A stretch of 64,000 nucleotides of DNA from the NCBI GenBank assembly GCA_022266195.1, contig WHVY01000004.1, positions 699,501 to 763,500 of the forward strand, given 5' to 3'. The notes beneath the pieces were generated by a model. The model did no database searches. It was not told the origin of the DNA and worked only from the letters and a program-made list of their open reading frames with translations. The stretch is from Tetranychus cinnabarinus. Taxonomy: Eukaryota > Arthropoda > Arachnida > Trombidiformes > Tetranychidae. The position numbers and the translations under genes are program-made. Shown one piece after another: positions 42,259 through 54,600 of this stretch (position 1 is its first letter; each line of letters begins with the position of its first letter).

Positions 42259-44370
42259 ATTCTAGATAAAGAGGGAAGAAGTGAAGAGAAATTTTGCAAT
42301 GAGTTTAAGACGGTACATAAAAATCAAAAGATAACAGTATATCTTTGGCGTATATCCAAAAGTAAATTACTTCAACATTAACAGTTACTTAAGTGAAATG
42401 AGTTTCATTAAAAATCAGGTTGTATCAAAACGGGTACTCGAAATTGTAATAAAACGTAGTCGTTGCTTAAAAGTGGAAAAATTCAGTCAAAAAGTTCAAT
42501 ATGATGCAGCTGAGTAGAAAGATGAACAAATTAGAAATTTGGAATCCAAAATGGAATGAGAAAGCAAGATTGTGACGAGATTTTGATGAATCTGATACTA
42601 CTTAATAACTGCGATTGAATGTTATCCATGTTGTTTAAAAAAGTTGAAGAAGTTAATCATGAAACTAACAGTTTGAGTTGTGAGTAAAAATGAAGCCATA
42701 ACAATCAACAGATGGGAAATGCTAAGATAGCCTCAACTTTCTATTCCATGAACCAGAAAATAGTGGAACCAATTTTGTTAGCAAAACAAAAAGTGACAAA
42801 TAATAAATGATAAGCAAGCAATAGACTCATAAAGGTTGCAAAGTTTCTCTCATGATAAAGATTATGATGATGATCACTATACAACATGATGATAATAAGC
42901 AAGATGATGGTAAAGTAGATGTTAGTGAATTAGAGGGTGAATAAGATTGTGAATAAGATGTTGCTGAATATGATAATAAAGTGTTGTCAAAAACAGTTGA
43001 AATGAAGTGAGCAAAAGTAATCTTAAAACTGTTAGTCTCTGTATTGAAGCTAAATAAATGATGATGCCAGAAATGAGATGAAATTGAATCAATGAAGAGA
43101 AATGAATTGAAAGGAAAAGATGAAGATGAAGAGTTGAGAAGAAAAAATTTGATTCTCAATTGAATGTTGATTATGTTTACTTGCATTGAATGCAATAACA
43201 AGAAGCAAGAGTAACAATGTGAGCAACAACAAGTAACATTCAGTTAACTTGTAAACTTGGACTCAAAAGCTTCTCCCAATTCATTTATCGATCATGAAGA
43301 TCAACAGTAGAGATGGTGAAGAGGAAAATGATGAAGAATTCATCAATAAAATAATGATGATGAACGTGAAAGAATAGAGTTGAAAGTCTGCAAAAAAATA
43401 CAATCAAAGGTATAATATTAACTTGGTAAGAATCTTGGTTCTACAAACAAGTTTCAAGATATATATTCGTATGATATTATATATCAATCTGTTTTGACAG
43501 AACTTTTTTTCCATTAACTTTTGCTATAAGCATTCTGACATCTTGAGGATTCAAAGAGGATTCATGTCAGTTCTGAATTGTTTTCTCCTTTTCTTCTTCT
43601 CCTTCTTCCCTCCATCATCATTGTCATCTCTCATTCCTCGACAATCTTATTCCCCAATTACAGGTAGTAAAGGGAACAAAGTTGAACATTTCAAAGAGAG
43701 AAAAGAAAAAATAGAAAAAGGATTCAATCATAGACAATATCCAATAATTATGAAATAAGTTCATTTATTATTTTTGAATTTTGATTTATCATAAAGCTAA
43801 TAATATTTTTCAACCTATGGTTAGAGGTTCATCTTTTTGGTATCAAACATGGAATTTTTGTGTAAAAATTGTAACTAAACGGAAAGAATTCTACGAGAAA
43901 TTTTTGCAAAAACTGAAAGTCATGATTGAACTACATATCCGAAAAAATAGTCAGAGGTTAATCAGAACTCAGGTTACTGAGAAATTCACGTTTAAACAGG
44001 GTAGGAAAAAAAAACTTTTTCGTTATTTAGTTTGATGGTTAATTGTTGAACTAGGAATATATGCAAACTGTCTTTCGAGTAAATAGTTTGGTTAATAATC
44101 TGATGCCTCAACTGACCAAACGAAAAATTTGAAGTCAATTTCATCAATGATTGTCTATCTGACAAAACTTTTTATTCAGAATTTGAGTCTTTAAATGTGG
44201 ATTGAATTTATCGTAAACATTGAAAATAAATTTGCGATCAGCTTCACGATTCAAATACTGCTATTCAGCTAATATTGATGTCAATGTTGACAATGTTTAC
44301 CTGATCATTTCAATGATGTTACCCTTTAAAATGAATTATCTTAAAACAGGTAAAGACTCAAGTGAACTTA

Positions 44371-44560
44371 AACTCAATGAAGCTTTAATGTTAAATTGTT
44401 GTTTACCAAACAAATTGATTGAATGGTGCTGTTGTTATGTTATTGTTGATTGACTTTCCACTCATTGCCATGAAAAAAAGCATTTTTGAACAGCAATAAC
44501 AACAAGGTTTACGTGCATCTAACAGCATACGATTTAACCTGACTTTCAATCTCAAGATAT
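44371..44560 (+). repeat. Source copy of an internal duplication
   Basis: Two parts of this block (to 44,429, and from 44,513) recur joined at 45,113-45,214. The 87 bases between them are missing there, and both breakpoints share GTGC. Confidence 0.75.
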
Positions 44561-45112
44561 CATGTTAATATATAACAATCACATAACAACAACAGCACCA
44601 AACAAGGAAAGAGATGATGATAAATGAATGGAGATTGAGTGAGCAAGAGAGTGCAAAAATAGTGAAAGTTTTATTATTTACTTTCACATGACTTATCATG
44701 AGAAACTAGATGAAGGAAAAATAACTCAATGTATAGCAAGAAAAAAAGGTTTCAAATCAATGATACAAATCATCTCTTTCTCATCTTCCCTTTCAACCTC
44801 TCTTTTATTTACCTTCTTTGCTCTCTTCTAATTTAGACATCTTTTTGTTTTACCAATCAATTCAATTAATTAGGTTCTCATTTATCTGCTAAATTTGAAT
44901 TCTTGGCATTGAAGCAAACAAATACAATCATCACCAATCAACTCAATGTTTTCTGGTTAGACACAGTTGTACGAGGTTACAGGATTCAATCCAAAGCATA
45001 ATCAAGATTATTTTGGCGTTTATTAGGTGACGAGCAGATTATTATGGCAGACCTTGAAAATAATTCTGACTCAATTTGATTTCAGGCGATTAATTAAGCC
45101 AGCAAATTAAAA

Positions 45113-45214
45113 TTAAACTCAATGAAGCTTTAATGTTAAATTGTTGTTTACCAAACAAATTGATTGAATGGTGCATCTAACAGCATACAATTTAACCTAA
45201 CTTTCAATCTCAAG
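45113..45214 (+). repeat. Second copy of the duplication, 87 bp shorter
   Basis: This copy reads through the single GTGC (in GAATGGTGCATCTAAC) where the other copy has two GTGC words 87 bases apart. This is the mark of a microhomology deletion or slippage after duplication. Confidence 0.75.
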
Positions 45215-45302
45215 CTAACATTTAGTTTACAATCTAACCTAACCAAACCTAACCTAAGATATTTAAATATAAAAGTTCTTACTTTTTTGTTGGTGGTTTG
45301 TG

Positions 45303-45345
45303 GTTGGATTCTGGTTCGAGTCTGGTTCGAGTCTGGTTCGAGTCT
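45303..45345 (+). repeat. 11-bp tandem repeat TCTGGTTCGAG
   Basis: Three perfect head-to-tail copies plus a degenerate fourth, inside putative leader exon C. GGTTCGAGTC looks like a Pol III B box, but no tRNA or A box surrounds it. Confidence 0.85.
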
Positions 45346-45766
45346 GGGTGGGGTCGACTGGTGATAGTCAGTTGTTGGTGTTTGCTGATTCTGATTTTGG
45401 TGGTAGATGCTGATGATGGTGCTAATGCTCGTAGTTGATTTTAGGTGTTGCTGGTGTTGGTGGATAGCGTTGAAGCTGGCGATTCAAACTGTGAATAATG
45501 TTAATAAACACAATGTTTTCAAACACAAAACACAATAAATCCAATGGGTAATCACAAGCACAATGAAGAAAAGAAAAATATCAATTAGAACAGATCGGAT
45601 TAACGTTAAGAGTTCACATTACCTTAAACAATGGTCCAATTCGAAATGTCCTGAAAGATAAAAAGAATCAAGATGATTAATAAAAGAATAGAGATTATCA
45701 AAAACTTACCTTTAATAATCAAGTAAATGCGTTAAGCAAGAAGTTTAGGAAGTTTAAAAAGAAGCG

Positions 45767-45778
45767 GTTCGGCCGAAC
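45767..45778. promoter_or_regulatory. Perfect palindrome GTTCGGCCGAAC
   Basis: A GC-rich 12-bp palindrome in an AT-rich arm. Its core TTCGGCCG recurs 60 bases away (45,829-45,836). Both lie in or near putative leader exon A. A dimeric-protein binding site is possible. Confidence 0.4.
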
Positions 45779-45846
45779 GATGAAATGAAACTGAAATAAG
45801 AATCGTTCTTTTCTCTCTGTCTTTTCATTCGGCCGCCCATTCTCAT

Positions 45847-46324
45847 CTTCATAAACCAGATTTTTCTTGTTATTTTACATTCCACAGTGTACCTTTACAC
45901 GAATAAACGGCAATTAATTATTAGAATGCAATCAAACTGTCACTTCGTTCTGTATCAAAATTGCAACGATATCCATGATTGATTATAACGATCCACTTTG
46001 AGAAGCTTCACAATACTAAAAGAAAATTTAGTTTGCTCCCAGCGTGACCATCCTCTTTTAATCTTCTTATAGCATTAAAGATGCAAAAAGTAATCAAGGT
46101 TGGTCATCTTTTGCAACAATGTTTCAAAAAGCGATTAAAGAAAGCTAAATCTTCCCTGCAGGGCTTTCCCACAGAATTTGATTAATGTTGATCGTAAAAG
46201 TTACTTTAACTTTCTTAGTTACAAAAGTAATTAAAGTTAAGAAGTTTATCCTCTTGAATAAGTTTTGATTGACGATCGCAGTTAATCTCCTTTTAGTTTG
46301 ATTCTTGCAAAAGATAATTAAAGT
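45847..46324. other. Right subterminal region of the Polinton
   Basis: No gene. A motif around AAAAGTAATTAAAGTTAAG occurs at 46,223-46,241 and, with one base added, at 46,309-46,328, and a weaker form near 46,084. These may be subterminal binding sites. Confidence 0.45.
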
Positions 46325-46693
46325 TAAGCACAATATGCCTTGCAGGTATGCTTTGATTGAAGATTAAAGTTAAAAATAAGTGAATGCAAGGCAATAACCT
46401 TATTTAATTGCATTACATCATTAATCATGAAAAATTTAAGGTTAATCGCTGTATGCATTACCAAAGGTAAGAATGCATTGTAAAAGGTACAATAATCATT
46501 AATATCAATCAAACTTATCTATTATCAAAGGTACGAGTGCATTGAACAAGGTAAGTTAATTATAACGGTATAATTAAGGTCATTTCGATATTTGCATTGT
46601 CAAAGGTAAGTATACATTAACAAAGGTATAAAAATTATAAATCAATATCGATTATCGAAAAAGTGTGCTATCTTGTGTATTTCTATTACTACT
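46325..46693 (-). repeat. Polinton right terminal inverted repeat
   Basis: Reverse complement of 24,989-25,357. The paired 20-bp units appear here in mirror order, the outermost at 46,615-46,628. Confidence 0.95.
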
Positions 46694-46698
46694 TGGGA
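46694..46698. repeat. Target-site duplication, right (TGGGA)
   Basis: Identical to 24,984-24,988 and directly adjoins the right TIR end. Confidence 0.75.
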
Positions 46699-47537
46699 CC
46701 CTTTGCTTTAAAAATTAAAACAACGAATCTCGAGAACGATATCACTTACAATCACCATTCTTTCATTATGGGTTATGGTATGATTGATTAATGCAGATAT
46801 CTGTCCATATCTCCGGTACTGACAAACATCTTGTAACAAATCGAAGGAAGGTGAGGAGGAATAACATTTACCTTCATAGATAAAGCACTAAGCTGACAAT
46901 ATGAATAATACTAGGATATACTTTATGATCTCTGATGATCTTACTTAGATTTATCATTGTCTATTCTGTGGTTTACTTCGCTGTATATATAATAATATAG
47001 CAAATGGTTTAATCGTTTAATTGTCATACAAATGCAAATGCTAATGAAAAATGCATTGAATATTGTACGAAAATTGTCATTAATCTACAAAATCAATTCT
47101 TTAAATTGTAAAAGCATATTTTATGTAACAAAATTAGTATTTTCATATATTTTTATTATTTTGTATCAAAATATTATTAATAACAGTCTAAATATCAAAA
47201 AAATTAAATTTCCATCTAATTTAAATTTAGTTTATTGAGATTTTATTGTATAAATTTAGTTTATTTTCAATATTTGCAACTTTTGGTAATAAAGTTAGGT
47301 GTCACCGATAAAGTTTGTCACTGAATAAATTTCGCTTTGTATTTCAAACAATCGGCAATAACAATTTATTTTTTACAATTTTTTTGAGGATCACAAAATC
47401 AAAATGTAGTCTAGATGAATGTCTAACAAAAAAATCTAGTAAAACGATGTTACCAATGTGTCTAGCCATTATCCGACAGTTAACCATTAACCTAACCTCA
47501 ATCTACTTTTGTTTCCAGGATCAAAGAGTGGAGTATC
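46699..47537. other. Receptor-array spacer and 5' flank of copy 2
   Basis: Similar to the flanks upstream of copies 1 and 3 and to 54,180-54,600 (CTCTGATGATCTTA and neighbouring words). An acceptor-like TTTGTTTCCAG lies 16 bases before the copy 2 start codon, hinting at an upstream exon. Confidence 0.5.
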
Positions 47538-49264
47538 ATGAATTCAACTGAAGATTTAAAGTCTGTCATCTTCAATATAACAATGATCTTCTATCAAGTA
47601 AGTTCAAAATATTAATATCTCGAGTTTATGGTTTTTCAAGTTCGTGTTTTCTTAATCTTTAAAAGTATACAGCAAGTACTATTCATGAAGTGGTTGATGG
47701 TGAAATTAGATTAATTTACAAGGAATTCAAAGTTCTCCCTGAGATGTACTCGCGTTATACAAAGTCAAGGTATGTTGGATGCTCGTGATTAAACTCATCT
47801 GAACCAATCATTCTATGTGTTAATCAAATTTATAATGAAACAGAATAAAACTGAAATTAGTCGAGAAAGGTGTGTGGGGTGTTTGGAAGGAAGGAGTTGG
47901 TTACACTGATGGTATGCTTGGTGCAGTCCAGAACTGTGTGAGTGGAAATTTGATTTCTTTTTTTGTCTTTGAGTTTATCCACTCGACCTAAATTTTTACC
48001 ATTACTTTTATCATTAGGAAGCCAACAAACCATTTTTCCATGTGTCATTGGACATTAAGGATCCACCGGGTGTCTTCACTGCTGCGATTGAGGAAAATAC
48101 TTATCACTTGATCAGCATAACTCAGAAGAGTATTCCTCATTCTTCGTTCAGTTTACTCATCAATTTAATCTCGATTGAATTGTTCTGTTGGCTGTTATAT
48201 TTTACTTTACTTTTCACGATATTTTCCATTTCCAATTTCGTTCTTTTACCTAAACTGATTCATTTGAAATGCAGATTATACGACGTCTTATTTAAAGCTG
48301 TTCAGGCCATTCTTACAGGACACATATTTGGTTCATCGAAAACATTCTTTTTATTGACTTTTGCTTGTCTATTAACAGCTCTATTTGGTGCCATCATCAA
48401 TGCATCTTTTAACACCAGTGCTATTGTTAGATCAACTAAGGAACAAGTGAAAAGCTTATCGGATATCATAAAGATGAATAAAAATCCATGGTTCTTCGAT
48501 GGACTTTCACAATATGAACTCTTTGTGACTGGAGTTACATCTGAATTTCAACAAGTATATGAATATGCAGTGAAAAAAGGATTAGAAGCGACAAAAGAAC
48601 TCAGTGCGAATACAGCGCTTCTATTGAGCCATGATTGTACGAATATTGTGACTTTAACATCATTAAGAGCTACTGAATGCCTGGAAATCTATTTTGAATA
48701 TCTCTGCTCCAGTAAATTAGAAACACCTCAAAGCGTTTTTGTCTCAAATCCCTATCACAAAACAATCAGGATGAGTTTAATCAATCCATGCACTGATGGC
48801 GTCGTAGCTGAAGAGATGATAAGACGGGATAAAGCTTTGTGAGTATTTACAATAAATTAACATATAATTCACTCCTTTTGAAATATCCTAATCACACAAA
48901 AGTACCTATGTCTTGATTTTGATCTTTCAATCGCTTTCAATCGTGATAGCTTTTACCCTTTATAATTGATGTTAATATCATTCGTTTTATTATCAGTTAC
49001 TCTGTGCTTCTAGAAACTGGAATCAACCTCCAACGAATTACGCTAATGAGAGATTATGCGATTAAATCCATTCTCTCGCTTTTGGGCTCGGAAACCAGAA
49101 GGAAAACAGACGATTCCGATCTTTATTCATTGTCTGCATCACCACTCAAACTTTCCAATTTTAAAGACTTATTTATGCTTCAATTTTTCGCTGCAGTAAT
49201 CTCTGCATTTATTGAATTCGGTTCCCAAATTTACCATCGCTGTGTAAAATTAAATTTAGATTGA
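47538..49264 (+). CDS. Divergent ionotropic-receptor-like membrane protein, copy 2
   Basis: Exons 47538-47597, 47666-47769, 47844-47937, 48018-48838 and 48997-49264 (448 codons plus stop). Splice sites are canonical (GTAAGT, GTATGT, GTGAGT, GTGAGT donors). The first exon starts MNSTEDLKSVIFNITMIFYQ. The large exon 4 carries the M1, pore and M3 region and S2; the last exon carries M4 (FFAAVISAFIEFGSQIYH). The S1 ligand region is the most divergent part relative to copies 1 and 3 (GVWGVWKEGVGYTDGMLGAV). This is the first gene to the right of the Polinton. Ligand unknown. Confidence 0.65.
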
Positions 49265-50587
49265 ATTAAAACAAATTAAAAGCACATAAGATGCAAATCA
49301 AAAATATTCATCAAATATTTTTCTGTACTAATCCCGTTCCTCAAACATTAATTCCGTTTTTGTATCAATGCATATCCGATATTTCGATTACATAAACGTT
49401 CAATCTGTTTATTTGAATCTTGGACAATAAATACCAAAATGCTTTTCGTTACTTTTCAGCTCGTTAATTCAAAATTCAAACATATTTTTCAATGCAATTT
49501 ATCGTCGGTTGTTTTTATTTCGACCTTTAATAAAGCGCCAATCTAATCTCATAAGTAATGGTGTAAGCTTTCTGATCTCCGATGATCACATACATTTACA
49601 TGTACTTTTATTACTGTTCATTTCTATAACCTATCTCGCTGTTTTTAATATGGAAAATAGTAAAGTCGCTTGCATACAAATGTAATGAGAGATTTCATTT
49701 ATCATTATATCGTTTTCATTGTTAATTTAAAATTGCATAGCGAAAGGGAAAATATCATTGATCTACAAAATCGACTCGTTAAATTGAAACAACATCTTTT
49801 ATGTCAACAACATTAGTATTTTTCATTTATTAATATTATTTTATAGCACAATATTGAATGTCTGAATCGAGGGACGATCTTTGTCATCTGTTTTTTTGTA
49901 TGATATAATGATGAAGATTAAATTTATATAATTTATTGAGATGCTAATTATTACATAATTATATTACATACTTATTACTACATCAATTTAGTCTATTTTT
50001 AATAATTTCATCTTGAAAATAGTAATTTGTTTTTTCCCACCAGACAGTGTAAATGAAATAAAAGTAATTGCATAGCTATTGGAATATGATATTGATTTCG
50101 TTAGAAAAGAAGAGCAAATTGTCCAAATTTTCCTCGCGACATTGAATAGTTATTAGTGGGCCGATCCTCAAATACGACAATCTCGATAAATGACAACATA
50201 TTTATGTGACCAAATCAGTATTTTTTACTTAATTTTATTATTTTCGATCGTAATACTAAAAGCCTGAATTAATGGCCAGTCCTTTTCATCTGTTTTCTAA
50301 TCTATTAAATGTTATATTTGTGACTTTAGGTCAAACAATATTACTTTGTTTTGTATCATCAAACAGTGTAAATTAAATAAAGAGTTGAGTTTTAGTGTTG
50401 AATATTCATTGTGCTTTCACTCATTCCTTAGAAACACTTTATCTAAATGATTTCGTGCCAATTTTAGCCAGCATTTACCAAAATTAATACATGCATATGT
50501 CAATGTATGCTTGAATTATTGCTACTGGAGCGAATCTGAAATACAATAATCTCGAGTTTTTTATTGGTGATCAAAGAGTGGAATATT
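49265..50587. other. Spacer between receptor copies 2 and 3
   Basis: No gene. It contains repeated pieces of receptor-flank sequence (for example a match to the extra segment at 21,080-21,180, and TTTTATAGCACAATATT-like blocks seen twice), indicating past unequal exchange. Confidence 0.5.
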
Positions 50588-52364
50588 ATGAATTCAACTG
50601 AAGATTTAAAGTCTGTCATCTTCAATATAACAATGGTCTTCTATCAAGTAAGTTCAAAATAATATCTCGAGTTCATGGTTTTTCAAGTTCGTTTTTTATT
50701 TGACATGCAAAAGTTTACATTAAATACGCTCTATGAAGAGGTTGGAGGTGAAATTATATTTACCGCAAAGGCACTAAAAGATCTGCCTGAGATGTACTCG
50801 AAATATACAAAGTCAAGGTATGTTGAATGTTCGTGATTAAACTCATCTGAATCATTCATTCTATGGATTAATCAAATTTATAATGAAACAGAATAAAACT
50901 GAAGTTAGCCGAAGAAGGCCAGTATGGCGTTTGGAAGGAAGGAGTTGGTTACACTGATGGTATGCTTGGTTCCCTCCAAAACAATGTGAGTGCCAATTTG
51001 ATTTGTTGATTTTCTCTGACTACATTTTAACTAAGAATTTTATTGCTAGGAAGCTAACAAGCCATTCTTCCCTGTGCCGTTGGACACAAAGGATACACCG
51101 GGTGTCTTCACTGCTGCGATTGAGGAACATACATATCACTTGATGAGCATAACTCAGAAGAGTGTTCCTCATTCTTCGTTCAGTTTACTCATCAATTTAA
51201 TCTCAATTGAATTATTCTGTTGGCTGTTGTATTTTACTTTACTCTTCACGATATTTTCCATTTCTAATTTCATTATTTTACCTAAACTGATTCATTTGAA
51301 ATACAGATTATACAACGTCTTTTTTGAAGCTGTTCAGGCTCTTCTTACTGGACACATATTTGGTTCCTCAAAAACATTCTTTCTATTGACTTTTGCTTGT
51401 ATATTAACAGCTTTATTTGGTGCCATCATCAATGCATCGTTTAACACAAGTGCAATTGTTAGGTCAAACAAGGAACAAGTTAGAAGTTTATCGGATATCA
51501 TAAAGATGAATAAAAATCCATGGTTTTTTGATGGAGTTTCCCAGTATGAACTTTTCGAGGCTGGAGTCACACCTGAGTTTAAAGAAGTATATAAACATGC
51601 AGAGAAGAAAGGCTTGGCATCGGCAAAATCACTCGTTGAAAGTACAACGAGTTTATTGAGTCGTGATTGGTGCTTAAATGCGGTTGCTTTAACAACATTT
51701 CGATCCACTGAATTCATTAAAATCTACTTTGAATATCTCTGTTCTAGTGAATTAGGATCGCCTCAAAAAGTTTTTATCTCGAATCCTTACCACAAAGCAA
51801 TCAGGATGAGTTTAATCAATCCTTGCACTGATGGCGTCGTAGCCGAAGAGATGATAAGACGGGATAAAGCTTTGTGAGTATCCAAATAATTCAGATTGCA
51901 AGTGATTAAACTTAAAATGAAATAATCCAACGTCAACCTGAAAAAACTATAAAAATCAAAAAAGTATATAACTTAATAGTTGATTCACTTGTTATCATTT
52001 TAATGATTTCGATCTCTCTCAATCGCAATCACTTTTACGATTTCTGATAATAATGTAATATCATTCATTTTATTACAGTTACTCTGTGCTTCTAGAAACT
52101 GGAATAAACCTTCATGGACTCGAAATATTGAAAAAATTCGTGTTTAAAAGTACTAGCGCGCTTTCGAGCTTAAAAACCAGCAGTCCCACAGACAATTTTG
52201 ATCATTATTCGTTGTCTGCATCACCACTCAAATTTTCCAATTTCAAAGACTTATTTATGTTTCAATTTTGCACGGCAGTCATTGTTGCAATTATTGAATT
52301 TGGTTCCCAAATTTACCACCGCTTTGATAAATTAAATTCTGAATTCGTAGCAACTGAAATCTGA
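50588..52364 (+). CDS. Divergent ionotropic-receptor-like membrane protein, copy 3
   Basis: Exons 50588-50647, 50714-50817, 50892-50985, 51050-51873 and 52079-52364 (455 codons plus stop). All donors and acceptors are canonical. Features as in the paralogues: GVWKEGVGYTDGMLGSLQNN in S1, M1 ELFCWLLYFTLLFTIFSI, pore-like AVQALLTGHIFG, M3 FFLLTFACILTALFGA, S2 start SLSDIIKMN, and M4 near the end (FCTAVIVAIIEFGSQ). Copies 2 and 3 are closer to each other in the M1-S2 region than to copy 1. An alternative is another channel-like family with a similar topology, but the S1 and S2 landmarks favour the IR fold. Confidence 0.65.
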
Positions 52365-53090
52365 TATTCAGTTGCTGTAGATATTATGTAAATTTTAGAT
52401 GTAGATGCAGAAAAAGGTCTTTGAAATCAGCTCATGGCTACTCCAGGCTACCTGGTTCAGTGCGAACTGGATGTTAAAAATGCTTTGAAATATCAAAGTC
52501 ACATATCCATATCATAATTTTACTTCCTTTTAATCGTAATCACTTTCACGCTTTAAAATAGATTCATTACTTTTTTATCCTCAAAAATTTTACTCTATCG
52601 TCATTAATAAATATGATTTATTCATCTTCAGGTTTCTTGGTTAGATTGTTGAGATTACAATTGCTTCGGAGTTCATGACATGAATATCACATTACATATG
52701 AGTTAAATGCTCAACTTTTGGTGTTTGACGTGAAACCAATAATTTCAGGTTTAATCAGACCTGTTATTTGACTAAACGGATACAAGTAACATTTTTAATT
52801 CTAATTTATTGATTTCTTTTCATCTTTAATCTCAATTTAGCCGAATATTCATTGAAAAATGACTTTTGGTTCAATCAATGCTAAATCTGATCCTTCGTTT
52901 TTGAAAAAACGGTGAAACTGAAACACTTGAGGGACGATTCATTGTCTAAGTAAGTCTGTGCTTCGTTAAACATCTTCTTGCTAATCTGAAATCCAAAATC
53001 CACAGTTATATGTCGTAGACAAGGCTTTCACGTAAAATTTTGTTTGACATGATTATATTGAAGAAATAAAATCTTGTCTATTTGTGGTGT
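52365..53090. other. 3' flank of receptor copy 3 with an inverted duplicate
   Basis: No gene. The stretch at about 52,837-52,990 is the reverse complement of about 18,957-19,093, so the duplicated block at 53 kb has a rearranged border. Confidence 0.5.
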
Positions 53091-54600
53091 AGATTGACCA
53101 TTTTATTGAAAACAATTAGTAAAGCAGAAAGAAGATTTTAAATTGGTAATTGTTACATTCACAATAAATATTTAAACAAACACTATTAAACTTTGTAACG
53201 GCAAATTATAATCATTAAAGTTGCTATAAAACCACAAGAAATTAATTCAATCATGAAATTATTGAAATCGACTGAAAATGTATCGTATTAATATGAATGA
53301 ATTTAAATAAAGCACTTTATATGACATTATGCATATTGATACAAAAATGGAACCAGAATTTTTTTGTTGTTACAAGTTTAACCATTGCAAATCATTCCAT
53401 AGTTAGTTTATTTACTCAACTAATCATAAAATGATTAACTAAAGTATAATTTATTTACAGCTATTAACATGACAAGGAATAAAAAAGTTAACTTTCACTT
53501 GGAAACATTCTGGTAATACAACATGAAAACAACCCATGATATTAACCAACATTAAACCTTGAAATGATCAGATTGAATTGCTTCAAGAGATATCAGAATT
53601 GATGATGATTATGATGATGATGAGGCAAAAGAGAAGAAAAAATGGAATAAAAACTAGTTTTTTGGCTGTGAAACATTTTCGCGTATCAATCATGTTCACC
53701 TGATCATGATTTTGTGTTTCAATTTAACCTTTCATCAGAGTCAAAGATGCAAATCAAACCAAATCAGGAAAGGCTGGACTTATTTTAACCATTTGATATG
53801 AAACAACCTCAATGTGCATAAATTTGATAATTTCAGTCAAAGAAATATACGAAGAAACTTTTCTTTCGAGTTAAGAGTTGGACTGATCGAGGATTGTACT
53901 ACTATAAGAACTGAGTCCATTTGTGCAATTAAGAAACTGAAAATTCTTCTTTTCTAGTCAAAATTTGTATTTAAAGTTCGGTATCGGATCGCCTTTTGTA
54001 CAGTTATGGATGCAGGTATCTCATCAAACTTGTTAAACTGATGGACTCTTTAATGACCAACTAGAAAATATACTTGTTTAGGGAAATAATTTTGAATAAA
54101 AGCTTTCGCTTCGAGTTATGGTAAGAGTTGCAAAACTGAAACTTGTTTTTCTGTAATAGCAATATTATTAGACATCAACGATCATACACTTTTTCAACTT
54201 ATTGGTCTTTGCACAACGATATCTCGAAAGCGAACCCCATTTTTTCATAATTTATTTACGTTTAAGACTATGGTACAATATGGGTGACTAGTAGAGAGAT
54301 CTGTCCACATCTCAGGTACCAACAAATATCATGAAAATATAAGTCTTGTTAAGTCGAAAAACCATTTACTTTATAAATAAAACAATAATCTGACAACATA
54401 AGTAATACGATACTTTACTCGTATTATCTCTGATGATCTTATTTCGATTTATTATAGTCCATTCTATCTTGCTAGTACATAATATGGAAATTTTGTCGTA
54501 AGTCGTTTCAAATGTAAATGAAAAAAGTTATATTGATTTGTGAAAGAAAAATTAGAACTGATCTAATATGAAATCGACTCGTTAAATTGCTACAGCATAT
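53091..54600 (+). repeat. Segmental duplication, right copy (with empty site)
   Basis: Direct copy of 19,559-21,926 lacking the 836-bp element (intact TA at 53,286-53,287) and the extra piece at 21,065-21,240. Its right end is cut by the LTR retrotransposon; the last shared bases are CATAT. Confidence 0.85.

Larger units (their letters stand above)
42259..45280. other. Right-arm non-coding region, part 1
   Basis: Three kilobases without a convincing coding frame. Composition and word use are like the host DNA to the left: simple GATGAT repeats near 42,850-43,380, pyrimidine runs near 43,560-43,640, and isolated GGTTAA words. It may be captured host sequence or cargo space. A partial self-duplication links 44,371-44,560 to 45,113-45,214. 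Confidence 0.5.
45282..45846 (-). ncRNA. Putative spliced minus-strand leader of the right arm
   Basis: Good splice signals define exon A (ending at 45,710 at GTAAGTTTTT), a 59-base intron (45,651-45,709, acceptor TTTATCTTTCAG), a 28-base exon B (45,623-45,650, donor GTAATG), a 134-base intron (acceptor TTATTCACAG), and exon C (45,282-45,488, donor GTAAGA). Exon C has stops in all frames. Exon A contains only a 30-codon ATG frame (45,754-45,846), which is basic at its start. The structure is like a multi-exon 5' leader that could feed the minus-strand genes to its left. No next acceptor is proven. Confidence 0.35.
24989..46693. mobile_element. Complete Polinton/Maverick element (21.7 kb)
   Basis: It is bounded by 369-bp terminal inverted repeats that start AGTAGTAATAG and end CTATTACTACT, and flanked by a TGGGA direct repeat. 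It encodes the full family gene set: protein-primed PolB, DDE integrase, FtsK/HerA-type packaging ATPase, adenain-like protease, and minor and major capsid proteins. Accessory genes are a TBP homologue, a PC4-like protein, a dUTPase and two IAP-like genes. Genes form two convergent blocks meeting near 33.15 kb. All core genes are open, so the element looks young; the second IAP gene is frameshifted. Polintons are self-synthesising DNA transposons thought to be able to form virions. Confidence 0.97.

Noticed and set aside
42827..43201. 124-codon minus-strand frame
   Set aside because: It is low-complexity Ser/Phe/Ile sequence derived from GATGAT-type simple repeats; no start context or domain.
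45303..45345. tRNA-like B-box repeats (GGTTCGAGTC)
   Set aside because: No A box, acceptor stem or cloverleaf surrounds them; a similar lone word occurs at 17,088. I read it as a simple tandem repeat.
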